Notes under the pieces: model-generated
The model's database searches: none
Told to the model about the DNA's origin: nothing
What the model saw: the letters and a program-made list of their open reading frames with translations, nothing else
Part shown: in pieces, positions 41,492 to 50,092 of the stretch
Layout: each line of letters starts with the position of its first letter
How positions within the stretch are numbered: position 1 is the stretch's first letter
Position numbers and translations under genes: made by a program
NCBI GenBank assembly: GCA_022825925.1
Contig: JAJDVW010000050.1
Coordinates: 1-64,000 of the forward strand
Reading direction: 5' to 3'
Length of the DNA stretch: 64,000 bases
Origin: Pseudomonadales bacterium
Lineage (GTDB): Bacteria > Pseudomonadota > Gammaproteobacteria > Pseudomonadales > Azotimanducaceae

Positions 41492-41639
41492 AGGTTCTTC
41501 AGAAACCGAATAGGGGCGTTGGAGGTATCTCCCGAGAGTCCGCTTTATCGTAAGGGTGGTTTGCGAACTTGTTTCTGCTCGCCATCTCCTGCCGTCACCG
41601 TCCCCGGGAGTAGCGAGGCCGTGAACACCGCGCATGCAC

Positions 41640-42030
41640 TAGGCGCTGGTTTTCGACGACGCGATCGTCGCTTCGGACGCCGTCCACATGGGCATGGACC
41701 GTCGCGCTCGACGAAGGGCCTCGTCGTGCCGGTCATCCACAACGCCGCCACGAAGAACCTCAAGACCGTGGCGCGCGAGTCGAGCGCCCTGGCCGAGCGA
41801 GCCCGTGCGGGCGCACCCTCGACGACGCGCAGGGCGGCACCTTCACCGTGACCTCCCTCGGCAGCATGTACGGCGTGGACGGCTTCACGCCGATCCTCAA
41901 CGCGCCGGTGAGGCGGCAGCGGGATGCGGCCGTACCTCGCCTGGGACCACCGCGACGGTGCGCCGGCCGGGCAGTCCCTGGCCACCGTGCGCGAGTACTT
42001 GGAGGCACCCCTACCGCTTGGTTCGTTTGA
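41640..42030 (+). pseudogene. Decayed copy of the E2 catalytic domain
   Basis: The sequence follows acoC from about codon 305 to the end (for example SDAVHMGM, VIHNAATKNLKTVARESSAL, GSMYGVDGFTPILNAP, VREYLEAP) but is broken by several one- and two-base indels and small deletions, and the DHRVIDG motif is damaged. No lipoyl or binding domains precede it. It is a remnant of a second, diverged E2 gene or of a partial duplication. Confidence 0.85.
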
Positions 42031-42068
42031 TCCTCTTGCAGCCTTGGGGATGCATTGCATTCTGGGGC

Positions 42069-42098
42069 TTGCGTTTTAGCGCGTCGTTGGGGTATCGT
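42069..42098 (+). promoter_or_regulatory. Candidate promoter of the small-peptide operon
   Basis: TTGCGT (42069-42074), 18 bases, TATCGT (42093-42098). The predicted transcript starts about 25 bases before the strong GAGGAG Shine-Dalgarno (42117-42122) of the first small gene. Confidence 0.4.
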
Positions 42099-42129
42099 TT
42101 CGATCTCTACCATCTAAGAGGAGTTGAAA

Positions 42130-42288
42130 ATGCTTCCACACGGAAAGCGCGAAGGTATGGTTCTCGGCGCCTACGCGGGTGCCCGCCTTGGGTACCAGGC
42201 CTACGGAGTGCTGGGGGCCCCAATTGGCGGCGCACTGGGAGCCGGCGGCGGTGCCGTGCTGGGACAGTGGTTGAAGGAGGGCGACTGA
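42130..42288 (+). CDS. 52-residue glycine-zipper peptide
   Basis: A tiny gene with an AGGAG Shine-Dalgarno 7 bases before ATG 42130. After MLPHGKREG the peptide is a Gly/Ala-rich hydrophobic helix with repeated GxxxG spacing (VLGAYAGARLGYQAYG, then APIGGALGAGGGAVLG) and a charged end QWLKEGD. Such helices insert into or pack within membranes, as in two-peptide bacteriocins, holin-like proteins or toxin peptides. The function is unknown. Two bases separate its stop from the next small gene, so they are co-translated. The region is less GC-rich than the genome. Confidence 0.6.
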   Translation: MLPHGKREGMVLGAYAGARLGYQAYGVLGAPIGGALGAGGGAVLGQWLKEGD

Positions 42289-42289
42289 T

Positions 42290-42418
42290 ATGCCTTCCCC
42301 AAGCAAGACCGGCGGTCCTGTTGTAAAGACCGGCCCGACCCAAGGAAAGGTCCGCAGCAAGACCAAACGCGGTACTTGGCGAAAGAAACGAAGCGACGCC
42401 GGCAAGCCGCGCAAGTGA
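42290..42418 (+). CDS. 42-residue lysine/arginine-rich peptide
   Basis: A tiny gene starting two bases after the glycine-zipper stop (TGATATG), with GGAGG 10 bases upstream inside the previous gene. The product is extremely basic, with about 14 Lys/Arg residues (for example GKVRSKTKRGTWRKKRSDAG) and no hydrophobic stretch. It resembles a nucleic-acid-binding tail or the basic partner of a membrane-active peptide. I know of no family for it. Its close coupling and clear Shine-Dalgarno argue it is real. Confidence 0.55.
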   Translation: MPSPSKTGGPVVKTGPTQGKVRSKTKRGTWRKKRSDAGKPRK

Positions 42419-42455
42419 GGCCCGCCCGGGGGTGGCGACGGCAGGAGATGGAGAA

Positions 42456-42866
42456 ATGGGCGAGGACAAAGACACCCTTGGCGGAGGAATCATCGGTGTG
42501 CGGCTAGGACGGAGCAACTACGATGGCGTCCAGGACGCCCGCGAGGCGTACAAGATGACCGAAAACGAGGTCATGGAACGCTGTGTATCAGTGGGGTTGG
42601 GGCTCTTTCAGGCCAAGGCCGAGGGATCCCTCCGCGACGAGGGAATGTATAAAGTCATCGAGCAACACGCCGCTGAGCTTGACCTGCCGGAGTACGCCAT
42701 AGTCGTTGGCGCCGTCCGCGAAGGACTAGACCAGTTCCTTAGGCGGTCTTACAGAGCACGGGACGCCGAGACGTTGCGGCAGACTAGAGGCGCGTTGGGC
42801 CTTGACGAAGAGGATCGCCCGCTCGCAGGACCGAACGAGCCTAAGGACTTGGGCGAGACGTCTTGA
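42456..42866 (+). CDS. RHH-like protein (paralogue 1)
   Basis: A 136-residue protein. GIIGVRLGRSNYDGVQDARE followed by AYKMTENEVMERCVSVGLGL looks like a ribbon-helix-helix domain. A second helix pair (LPEYAIVVGAVREGLDQFL) may be another half. A related protein is encoded at 43154-43705: the TENEVMERCVSVGL and TEAEVVRRCVTIGL segments align. GGAGATG precedes ATG 42456. It lies 37 bases after the basic peptide gene, so all three are probably one operon, with this protein as regulator or antitoxin-like partner. The C-terminal tail is charged and disordered-looking. Confidence 0.6.
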   Translation: MGEDKDTLGGGIIGVRLGRSNYDGVQDAREAYKMTENEVMERCVSVGLGLFQAKAEGSLRDEGMYKVIEQHAAELDLPEYAIVVGAVREGLDQFLRRSYRARDAETLRQTRGALGLDEEDRPLAGPNEPKDLGETS

Positions 42867-43153
42867 TCTCAGTGTGTCGCGGCACGAGCGACCATGCGGC
42901 GCGTCGGTCATTGCGACCGCCCCTACATTGTGCGGTGATCTCGACACGTTCTTCCGAGTTCGCGCCATGAAGCCACGTTGTTGCGGGCCGAGCAGGCACT
43001 GCGCCCCAGCTCTGCGTAGACGCTCTAACACCATCCTCAATGGCCCGGCAGCGCTCGTCGCCAGGGGCTTGTACACCGCACGGTCCGACTCCCACCCGCA
43101 CACCACTTTCCACCGTAGCTCTCGTAACACGAGACGAGAAGAGAATTCCGAGA

Positions 43154-43705
43154 ATGGGCAAACGCGAAGTTAGATTTGGGGCACGGATAGCCGGACTATC
43201 CTTCGAGCAGAGAGTAAAGAAGAGCGTTGAAGATGCCTGCGAGCGACACAAGCTGACAGAGGCGGAAGTTGTCAGACGCTGCGTCACCATAGGCCTGATA
43301 GCGTACGAAGGTCGTCTCGGGGAGAGGATCCAGAGGGCAGCTTCCGACGAACAGATGACGGCGCAAGCTGTCGTCCGCGGTGCCATCGAGTACGGGTTGA
43401 CGGATTTCCTAGTTCAGTCACGGCAGCGTGCCCTAGAGGCGAGGATACGAGACATTCGGGACGATTTGGCCGAGAGGAAGGCCAAGCTGGACGACGAAGA
43501 ACGCGCTCTCTTTCTGGCACTCAACGAACACGTCGAGGCGACTGCGGAAACCGAGGCAAGCGAAATGGACGACGACTGGTTCTCGGAGTACGACGAGGAC
43601 TACGAGCGCGAGATGGACGGTGCCGCGAAAAGGAGACATGTGCTGACGGAAATCGGCGAGGCAAAAAAAAGGCACCTAAAGCGTATCAGGGCGGAACGCT
43701 CATAG
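43154..43705 (+). CDS. RHH-like protein (paralogue 2)
   Basis: A 183-residue relative of the 42456-42866 product. VRFGARIAGLSFEQRVKKSV plus CERHKLTEAEVVRRCVTIGL forms the probable ribbon-helix-helix, and MTAQAVVRGAIEYGLTDFL a second helical unit. It then adds a long charged coiled-coil (ALEARIRDIRDDLAERKAKL) and a highly acidic stretch (EMDDDWFSEYDEDYEREMDG) before a basic end. It may act as a DNA-bound scaffold or antitoxin-like regulator. The 287 bases upstream (42867-43153) contain no gene I can support. Codon use is more AT-rich than the genome average. Confidence 0.55.
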   Translation: MGKREVRFGARIAGLSFEQRVKKSVEDACERHKLTEAEVVRRCVTIGLIAYEGRLGERIQRAASDEQMTAQAVVRGAIEYGLTDFLVQSRQRALEARIRDIRDDLAERKAKLDDEERALFLALNEHVEATAETEASEMDDDWFSEYDEDYEREMDGAAKRRHVLTEIGEAKKRHLKRIRAERS

Positions 43706-43789
43706 AGACCAAGCGTCTGTGCTAGCCCGACTTCGACAACTCAACGCCTGAACGCTCGTAACCTGTTGATTTCATGTCCACGGAAGCGA

Positions 43790-44816
43790 AAGGTCGGCAC
43801 TACGGGCGACCTCCGGGGACCGGCTCGGGGGCCGGTTTTCTAGGCCAGCAGCCGGGGCGGCGGCTGCGCCGGCAGTTCCAGGTCGAGCTGATGGAGCAGC
43901 AGTTGCTGGTCGTGGGTCGGTTCGGTGCGCCGCGGCAGCACGAGGCGCCGTCCGTCCGTGGTCGGCAGGTGGACGTCGACCATCTGCAGCGTCGCGAGCT
44001 TGTCCAGAATGGCGCGCGGCGTCAGTCCGGGCGCCCGCGGCCAGGCCAGATTCTTCAGTGTGACGTGCAGGCGACGAAGGCGACGAAGATGTGCACCTCG
44101 ATGCACTCGTCGCGCTGTGGAACACCGGGCGGATGGCGAGGTCGTGCTTGAGTTCCTTGAACGCCTGCTCGATCTCGGTGAGCCGCATGTAGTAGCCCCA
44201 CAGGGTCGCGGGGTCCTCGCCGGTAAGGTTGGAGCGCAGCAGGTAGTGGCCCTCGCGGCGTCGCGCCGGGCGCAGCCGGTCGCGGCGCAAGGCGAACGTG
44301 AAGGTCTCCGCCGTCACCGGCTCGCGCGGCCCGGGCAGGCCGATCTCGACCAGATGCCAGGCGCGCCCAGCCTCCTTCTTCGCGGCGCCGAGCTTCAGCA
44401 GTAGCTGATCGCGCTTGAGCGTCTGGTCGCGCAGCTCGTGCAGGCGCGCCCACAGCTTCTTCAGCCGCCGCCGGCGCATGCCGCGCTCCTTGGCGATGCG
44501 CGCCCGGCTCCTGGCCAGCACGTAAAACTCGCCGTCCTCGGCGAGGAGCTTTACCTCGACCGACTCGCGCACCGTCTGCCAGGGCAGCCCGACAAACGAC
44601 TGCTCCAGCCGCGTCAAACGCCCCTTCGGCGTCCCGACCAGGTAGCGCACCGGCGTCGCGCCGGCGCGCATCGCCGCCAGCGTCTCCTCGGTGGGAATGC
44701 CCCGGTCCATGTAGCGGTGCTCCTTGCCGTCCTTGAAGCGTCTCTTGGCGCGCAGGAACATGGACCCCCACACTGCCCGAATGCACCGGCCAGTCAAGCA
44801 CCAAGGTCGGCACTAC
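43790..44816 (-). mobile_element. Internally deleted IS1634/IS4-type element
   Basis: The defective transposase gene is flanked by 14-bp direct repeats AAGGTCGGCACTAC at 43790-43803 and 44803-44816, which could be the target duplication. No clear terminal inverted repeats were found by eye. It lies between the RHH-like gene and the GST gene. Confidence 0.5.
43840..44761 (-). pseudogene. Deleted and frameshifted IS1634-type transposase
   Basis: ATG 44761 opens MFLRAKRRFKDGKEHRY, the typical transposase N-terminus. It then jumps directly to MDRGIPTEETLAAMRAG, skipping roughly 250 residues including the first catalytic Asp. The middle part is intact through YYMRLTEIEQAFKELKHDLA, which holds the catalytic Glu. 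Near 44100 the frame breaks, and the natural C-terminus (KNLAWPRAPGLTPRAILDKL and so on, ending at 43840) continues in another frame. The protein cannot be an active transposase. Confidence 0.8.
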
Positions 44817-44964
44817 AGCACCTGCCGAAACTACACTCTCAACAAGAACAGTCGATTAGACGCACTGACCCCCACCAAAACCAGGCAACTCAGGCAAAAT
44901 CCCACCCGAGTTGTCGAAGTCGGGTTAGGCTCGGCGGTTTCCCGCGTCGCACCAGGAGCAAGTC

Positions 44965-46068
44965 ATGGGGGATCTCTACCGCGTCATCGGAGCCGAGGAG
45001 TCGCCGTACTCCGTCAAGGTGCGTACCTATTTCCGCTACAAGGGCATCCCGCACCGGTGGATGGGCCGCGCCGCGGCGGGGGACCTGTACCAGCGTCACG
45101 CCCGCGTGCCCCTCGTTCCCCTGGTCGTGACCCCCGACGACCGCGGCATCCAGGACTCGACGCCGATCATCGAGGCCCTCGAACCCGAGTTCCCGGAACC
45201 GGGCATCCATCCGGACGAGCCGCTCGCCGCGTTCGTCTCGGCGCTGCTCGAGGAGTTCGGCGACGAGTGGGGCAACAAGTGGATGTTCCACTTTCGCTGG
45301 GCGCGAGAGGTGGACCAGATCGCCTGTGGGCGCCGGCTTGCCGCGAACATGGGCGGCGGCCTCCGTGTCGAGGAACTCGAGGCCGCCGCGCGCACGGTGG
45401 TCGAACGCATGGTGAACCGCGTCTGGTTCGTGGGTTCGAACGCGGTCACGGCACCACAGATCGAGCAGTCGTTCGAGGACGCCATCGGCATTCTCGAGCG
45501 GCATCTCGTCGGCCGCCCGTACCTCTTCGGGGGGCGTCCCGCGTTCGCGGACTTCGGCCTCTGGGGCCAGATCTACAACGCCCGGCGGGATCCCACGCCC
45601 GCGGCCATCGTCGCCACGGCGCCGCGGGTCAACCAGTGGATCGACCGCATGCTGCTGCCGACCGTCGAGGGCGAGTTCGAGCCCTGGTCGGCCCTCGCGC
45701 CGACGTTGTTGCCGTTGCTCGCGGACCAGGTCGGCGCGCTGTTCCTGCCCTGGAGCGCCGCCAACGCCGCCGCCATCGCGGCCGGGGACGAAGAGTTCAC
45801 GGTATCGCTCAAGGGTAACGGCTGGACCCAGAAGCCGCAGAAGTACCACGCGCGGTCGCTGGCCGCGCTCAAGGCGAAGTACGAGGCCGCGAAGGAAACG
45901 CCGGGGCTGCGCGACGTGCTGGCCGAGACCGGCTGCCTGGAGGTCCTGGAAAGGGCGATGTACGGGAGGGGCTTGTCTCCTCCCGTCCTGACGGCCTGCA
46001 GGACTCCGGCACGGGCGACGACAAGCGTCGCCCCTACGGGCCGAGCTTCTCCTTGGCGCGCTCGATGA
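44965..46068 (+). CDS. Glutathione S-transferase-family protein with altered C-terminus
   Basis: A 367-residue protein. The N-terminal thioredoxin-fold domain has ESPYSVKVRTYFRYKGIPH, the GST glutathione-site region with Ser/Tyr, followed by PLVPLVVTPDDRGIQDSTPI. A long helical domain follows (FGGRPAFADFGLWGQIYNAR). The last ~35 codons, from MYGRGLSPPVLTACRT to the stop, are read through a REPIN-like repeat, so the original end was probably near codon 332. It would conjugate or reduce electrophiles with glutathione. GGAGCAAG lies just before ATG 44965. Confidence 0.75.
   Translation: MGDLYRVIGAEESPYSVKVRTYFRYKGIPHRWMGRAAAGDLYQRHARVPLVPLVVTPDDRGIQDSTPIIEALEPEFPEPGIHPDEPLAAFVSALLEEFGDEWGNKWMFHFRWAREVDQIACGRRLAANMGGGLRVEELEAAARTVVERMVNRVWFVGSNAVTAPQIEQSFEDAIGILERHLVGRPYLFGGRPAFADFGLWGQIYNARRDPTPAAIVATAPRVNQWIDRMLLPTVEGEFEPWSALAPTLLPLLADQVGALFLPWSAANAAAIAAGDEEFTVSLKGNGWTQKPQKYHARSLAALKAKYEAAKETPGLRDVLAETGCLEVLERAMYGRGLSPPVLTACRTPARATTSVAPTGRASPWRAR
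45963..46033. repeat. REPIN-like pair of hairpins
   Basis: CGGGAGG/CCTCCCG (45963-45969 and 45979-45985) and GGGCGACG/CGTCGCCC (46013-46020 and 46026-46033), both with GCTTGT-type loops on one strand or the other. They lie between the convergent GST and FrnE-like genes, abutting the stop codon of the latter. Confidence 0.65.
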
Positions 46069-46687
46069 ACTGCGCCATCACGTCCGAGGTCTGGGCGCCG
46101 GGGAGCATGAAGCCGCCCCCGAGCATGTAGCACGGGACGCTGACGACGCCGATCTCAAACGCGCCCTTGATCCGGGTGCGCATCTCTTCCTCGTCGCTGC
46201 CGTCCGCCAGGTACTCGCGCGCTGTCGCCCCGTCGAGACCCGCCTCCCCCGCCCCCTCGCAGAGCGTGTCGAGGTCGCCGACGTCCCGGCCTTCGCAGAA
46301 GTAGTACCGGAACAGCACCTCCGCCAACTCGTGCTGGACCTCGGCCCCGGCCACGCGCTCGGCGTGGTCCAGCAGCCGGTGGGCCGTGAGCGTGTTCGGC
46401 ATGCGGCCGATCCTGCCGTAGTCGAAGGAGATTCCGGCATCCTCCCCCTCCTCCACGATGCGTCGCGGCACGCGCGCGCGATCCGCCCGGTCGCCGTAAC
46501 GGCGCGCCAGGTATTCGTCGCGGTCCATGCCCGTCGCCGGCAGGTTCGGATATAGCTGGTAGGGCCGCCACGCCACTTCCACGTCCTCCCCGACCGCGGT
46601 GGCGAGGGCCCCGTCGAGGCGCCGCTTGCCGATGTAGCACCAGGGACAGACGACGTCGGAATAGATTTCGATCAGCATGTGTCCCAT
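46034..46687 (-). CDS. FrnE/DsbA-family thioredoxin-fold protein
   Basis: A 217-residue DsbA-like protein without signal peptide. IEIYSDVVCPWCYIGKRRLD carries the CPWC active site, and RPYQLYPNLPATG and GVVSVPCYMLGGGFMLPGAQ (with the cis-Pro after Val-Ser-Val) are typical of the FrnE group, cytoplasmic oxidoreductases or isomerases of uncertain substrate. Starts at 46687 or 46678 are both possible. The gene stops directly at a palindromic repeat. It is divergent from the VOC gene. Confidence 0.82.
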   Translation of the reverse strand: MGHMLIEIYSDVVCPWCYIGKRRLDGALATAVGEDVEVAWRPYQLYPNLPATGMDRDEYLARRYGDRADRARVPRRIVEEGEDAGISFDYGRIGRMPNTLTAHRLLDHAERVAGAEVQHELAEVLFRYYFCEGRDVGDLDTLCEGAGEAGLDGATAREYLADGSDEEEMRTRIKGAFEIGVVSVPCYMLGGGFMLPGAQTSDVMAQFIERAKEKLGP

Positions 46688-46748
46688 GATAACGGTAGCG
46701 TGGCGCTCGGCGTCCGCCTTCCCGACCGATTGCACGAGGAGCACATCC

Positions 46749-47528
46749 ATGTCCATCCAGCTGCGTCAAATCGCCCTGGTCGCCCGTGAACTCAAGCCCG
46801 TGATCGACGATCTCTGCGGCGTCTTCGGCATCAAGCCCTGTTTCGTCGACGAGGGCGTCGGGGTGTTCGGGCTCGAGAACGTGCTCATGCCGGTCGGGTG
46901 GAACTTCCTCGAGGTGGTCGCCCCGGTGGAGGAGAACACCGCCGGCGGACGGTACCTCGACCGGCGCAGCGGCGACGGCGGCTACATGGTGATCTGCCAG
47001 GGCGGCAACCTGGCCACGCAGCAGGCCGTGCGCCAGCGCGCGCTGGACGCGGGCGTCCGCATCGCCATGGAATCCGAACGCGACAGGCACAACATCTGCC
47101 AACTGCACCCCCGCGACATGATCGCCTCGTTCCTGGAGATCGACTGGGATGCGAGCAACGACTTCACCGGCAACTGGAACCCGGCCGGTGGCACGGGCTG
47201 GGAGGACAAGGTCACGCAGGAGGTCACCCAGGACTTCACGGGCGTCGAACTGCAGGGCGTCGACCCGCTCGAGATCGCAGAGCTTTGGAGCGAGGTGACG
47301 GCCTTGCCGGTGCAGCGCGAGGGCGCCGCGTTCCTGATCGAACTCAACAACGCGACCCTGCGCTTCGTCGAGGCGACCGACGACCGCGGTCCCGGCCTCG
47401 GCGGCGTGGATCTGGCCGTCAACGACCGCGGACAAATCCTCGCGGCCGCGAAGGAGCGGGGGTGCTACGTGTCCGACGATCAGGTCGACGTCTGCGGGGT
47501 GCGGTGGTACCTGAAGGACGCCGGGTAA
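46749..47528 (+). CDS. VOC-superfamily (glyoxalase/dioxygenase fold) protein
   Basis: A 259-residue protein with two VOC modules: LRQIALVARELKPVIDDLCG opens the first, and FTGVELQGVDPLEIAELWSE opens the second. The metal-binding pattern is not obvious, since the usual His at the start of each module is replaced (Gln/Glu). GAGGAG precedes ATG 46749. The enzyme class (isomerase, dioxygenase, binding protein) cannot be decided. Its 3' end overlaps the end of the convergent coiled-coil gene by 49 bases. Confidence 0.7.
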   Translation: MSIQLRQIALVARELKPVIDDLCGVFGIKPCFVDEGVGVFGLENVLMPVGWNFLEVVAPVEENTAGGRYLDRRSGDGGYMVICQGGNLATQQAVRQRALDAGVRIAMESERDRHNICQLHPRDMIASFLEIDWDASNDFTGNWNPAGGTGWEDKVTQEVTQDFTGVELQGVDPLEIAELWSEVTALPVQREGAAFLIELNNATLRFVEATDDRGPGLGGVDLAVNDRGQILAAAKERGCYVSDDQVDVCGVRWYLKDAG

Positions 47529-48094
47529 GCCACGCCGGGTGGCCCCGACACGACGGCGCAGCAAGTTGGGACTAGTAGGCGAACGTCCGCCACGACGGGT
47601 CTCGACTTCGCCAAACCGCCGGTCCTCCCGGACGACACCTTGGCCTGCTCGCGGCGGAGAGCACCGTCCGCCACTGCGGCTCCGGCCTCCACGTCGGTGA
47701 GGCGACCCTCCACGTCGGTGAGGCGTCCCTCCACGTCGGTGAGGCGTCCCTCCACATCGGCAAGGCGTACCTTCACGTCGTTGAGACCTTCCTCCACGTC
47801 GGTGAGGCGTATCTCCACATTGCCAAGACGCTCCTCGACACCGCCGAGGCGTTCCTCCACCGAGACGAGCCGCACCTCTACCAAGCCGAGACCTACCTCC
47901 AGTCCGCGGACCCGATCATCGAGGCGCGTGATCGCGTCCCGCAACGACGAGGTCTGATGCCTGATCTCCGAGCGTACATCCGACAAGGAAGCAACCATCA
48001 GACCACCGAGGGCCACCCCGACCGCCACAATGGCGATCAACTCGTTGCTCGGGCCGCGGCGTCGGCCACCGGCCGGCTTCTGCACCTCACTCAC
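47480..48094 (-). CDS. Membrane-anchored coiled-coil protein with 21-bp DNA repeats
   Basis: A 204-residue protein from GTG 48094 (GGAAGCGAGA upstream). After a basic head it has one transmembrane helix (LIAIVAVGVALGGLMVASL), then a long coiled coil built of near-identical heptads (RLTDVEG), encoded by 21-bp tandem repeats over about 47690-47863. The final ~60 residues lack heptads and overlap the VOC gene end, so the frame may have run past its original stop. Relatives are uncharacterised; the role is unknown. The repeat number could vary between strains. Confidence 0.55.
   Translation of the reverse strand: MSEVQKPAGGRRRGPSNELIAIVAVGVALGGLMVASLSDVRSEIRHQTSSLRDAITRLDDRVRGLEVGLGLVEVRLVSVEERLGGVEERLGNVEIRLTDVEEGLNDVKVRLADVEGRLTDVEGRLTDVEGRLTDVEAGAAVADGALRREQAKVSSGRTGGLAKSRPVVADVRLLVPTCCAVVSGPPGVAYPASFRYHRTPQTST
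47690..47863. repeat. 21-bp tandem repeats encoding heptads
   Basis: At least four nearly exact units of the type CCTCCACGTCGGTGAGGCG followed by two variable bases, then more diverged units. They encode RLTDVEG-type heptads on the minus strand. Confidence 0.8.
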
Positions 48095-48223
48095 GCTCTC
48101 GCTTCCTTGCGGGCCGAGGCTACATCTTAAGTACAACGCTGCGCGCCGCAAAGGCCCGGTTACCCGTCCACGCGTGCGCCAATCGCTCTCTGACCTGTGC
48201 GAAATCGCCCTTTGTGAACGCAA

Positions 48224-50017
48224 TCATGCCCTGCGCCGCTCGTTCTCCCGCAATGCCTGCTTCCGGATGCGGATCGAGCCCGGCGTCACCTCCACGAGTT
48301 CGTCCGCGTCGATGAACTCGAGCGCCTGCTCCAGCGAGAACACGACCGGCGGCGTCAGCAGGATGTTCTCGTCGCTCGCGGCGGCGCGGATGTTCGTGAG
48401 CTTCTTCTCCTTGAGCGGGTTCACGGTCAGGTCGTTCGCGCGGCTGTGGATGCCGACCACCATCCCCTCGTACACCTCCGTGCCCGGGCCCACCAGGAGG
48501 CGTCCCCGGTTCTGCAGGTTGAAGAGCGCGTAACCCACCGCCTTGCCCGTCGCCTTCGAGATCAGCACGCCGGACTTGCGGCCGGTCTCGAGGCCGGACG
48601 GCACCCGGTCGTAGCCCGCCGACGAGAACGTCATCACGCCCGATCCCGACGTGAAGGAGGCGAACTCGTTGCGGAACCCCATCAGCGCCCGCGTCGACAC
48701 CTTGCACGTCAGGCGCACGCGGCCCTGGCCGTCGTGGTCCACGTCGACGAGTTCTCCCTTGCGCTCGCCGATGGCCTCCATCAGCGGCCCCTGGTGCTCG
48801 GCGTCGATCTCGAAGACGACCGACTCGAAGGGCTCGAGGCGCACGCCGTCCCGTTCCCGCGCGATGACCGTCGGTTGCGAGACGGCCACCTCGTAGCCCT
48901 CCCGGCGCATGGTCTCGATCAGGACCGACAGGTGCAGTTCACCGCGGCCGGACACCTCGAAACAGTCCGCTTCCGCCGTCCGCCGCACCCGCAGGGCAAC
49001 GTTGTGCGACGCCTCCCGAAACAGGCGCTCCTCGATCTGCCGGCCCGTCAGGTACTTGCCCTCGCGGCCCGCGAAGGGGCTCGTGTTGACCCGGAAGGTC
49101 ATGGTCAGCGTCGGCTCGTCGACGGCGAGCGGCGGCAGGGCTTCCGGCGCGTTGACGTCGCAGACGGTGTCCGACACGCCGACATCATCGACACCGGTGA
49201 TGCAGACGATGTCCCCGGCCCGCGCACAGGGCAACTCGACCCGTTCGAGCCCGCGGCTCGCGAGCACCGACAGCACGCGTCCCCTGCGCACCTCCCCGGC
49301 GGCGCTCACGACCGAGACCGGAGACCTGGGCGCCAAGGCGCCGCGCCTGACGCGGCCGATCCCGATGACCCCGACGTAGCTCGAGTAATCGAGCGTGCTC
49401 ACCTGCATCTGGAACGGCCCCTCGAAGTCGGCCTGTGGCGGAGGCACGTGCGACACCACCAGGTCCAGAAGGGGCGTCATGTCCCCGGCGAGACGGTCCG
49501 GATCGAGACCCGCCACGCCGAGCGTCGCCGACGTGAAGACCGTCGGGAAGTCGAGTTGCGCGTCGCTCGCCCCGAGCCGGTCGAACAGGTCGAAGACCTC
49601 GTCCACCACCCGGTGCGGCGCGGCGCCGTGACGGTCGATCTTGTTGACGACCAGGATCGGCGCCAGCCCGGCGGCAAACGCCTTCTGCGTGACGAACCGG
49701 GTCTGCGGCATCGGGCCTTCCACGGCGTCGACGACGAGCAGCACCGCGTCCACCATCGACAGGATCCGCTCGACCTCGCCGCCGAAGTCCGCGTGGCCGG
49801 GCGTGTCGACGATGTTGATGCGGCAGCCCCCGTACTCGACGGCCGTCGTCTTCGAGAGGATCGTGATGCCCCGCTCCCGCTCAAGCTCGTTGCTGTCGAG
49901 CGCCCGCTCGGCGATTTCCGTGCGCGCGTCCGACGCCGTCTGCTGCAGCAGGCGGTCCACGAGGGTGGTCTTGCCGTGGTCCACGTGGGCCACGATGGCG
50001 ACGTTGCGTATCTGCAT
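48224..50017 (-). CDS. typA: Ribosome-associated GTPase TypA/BipA
   Basis: A 597-residue translational GTPase. G1 [12 protein letters not shown] (about 10-21), G2 [11 protein letters not shown]3 [14 protein letters not shown] and G4 NKIDRH identify the family; EF-G-like domains and the BipA-specific C-terminal domain ([20 protein letters not shown]) follow. BipA binds 70S ribosomes and aids 50S assembly and stress growth, especially at low temperature. The length matches the family. It is a chromosomal housekeeping gene, so this part of the window is stable backbone. Confidence 0.95.
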   Translation of the reverse strand: MQIRNVAIVAHVDHGKTTLVDRLLQQTASDARTEIAERALDSNELERERGITILSKTTAVEYGGCRINIVDTPGHADFGGEVERILSMVDAVLLVVDAVEGPMPQTRFVTQKAFAAGLAPILVVNKIDRHGAAPHRVVDEVFDLFDRLGASDAQLDFPTVFTSATLGVAGLDPDRLAGDMTPLLDLVVSHVPPPQADFEGPFQMQVSTLDYSSYVGVIGIGRVRRGALAPRSPVSVVSAAGEVRRGRVLSVLASRGLERVELPCARAGDIVCITGVDDVGVSDTVCDVNAPEALPPLAVDEPTLTMTFRVNTSPFAGREGKYLTGRQIEERLFREASHNVALRVRRTAEADCFEVSGRGELHLSVLIETMRREGYEVAVSQPTVIARERDGVRLEPFESVVFEIDAEHQGPLMEAIGERKGELVDVDHDGQGRVRLTCKVSTRALMGFRNEFASFTSGSGVMTFSSAGYDRVPSGLETGRKSGVLISKATGKAVGYALFNLQNRGRLLVGPGTEVYEGMVVGIHSRANDLTVNPLKEKKLTNIRAAASDENILLTPPVVFSLEQALEFIDADELVEVTPGSIRIRKQALRENERRRA

Positions 50018-50092
50018 GGCGCGCGGAGTCCGGCGTTATCCCATGTGCCTTGCCATGCTCAGCCGCTCCTCGATCTCGAAGCCTGACGGAAG

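Noticed and set aside
42867-43153. A Cys/Arg-rich short frame starting MKPRCCGPSRHCAP
   Set aside because: No Shine-Dalgarno and it runs into the next gene out of frame; likely chance.
47690-47863. CRISPR-like regularly spaced repeats
   Set aside because: The 21-base units are directly adjacent without spacers and encode coiled-coil heptads, so this is a coding tandem repeat.
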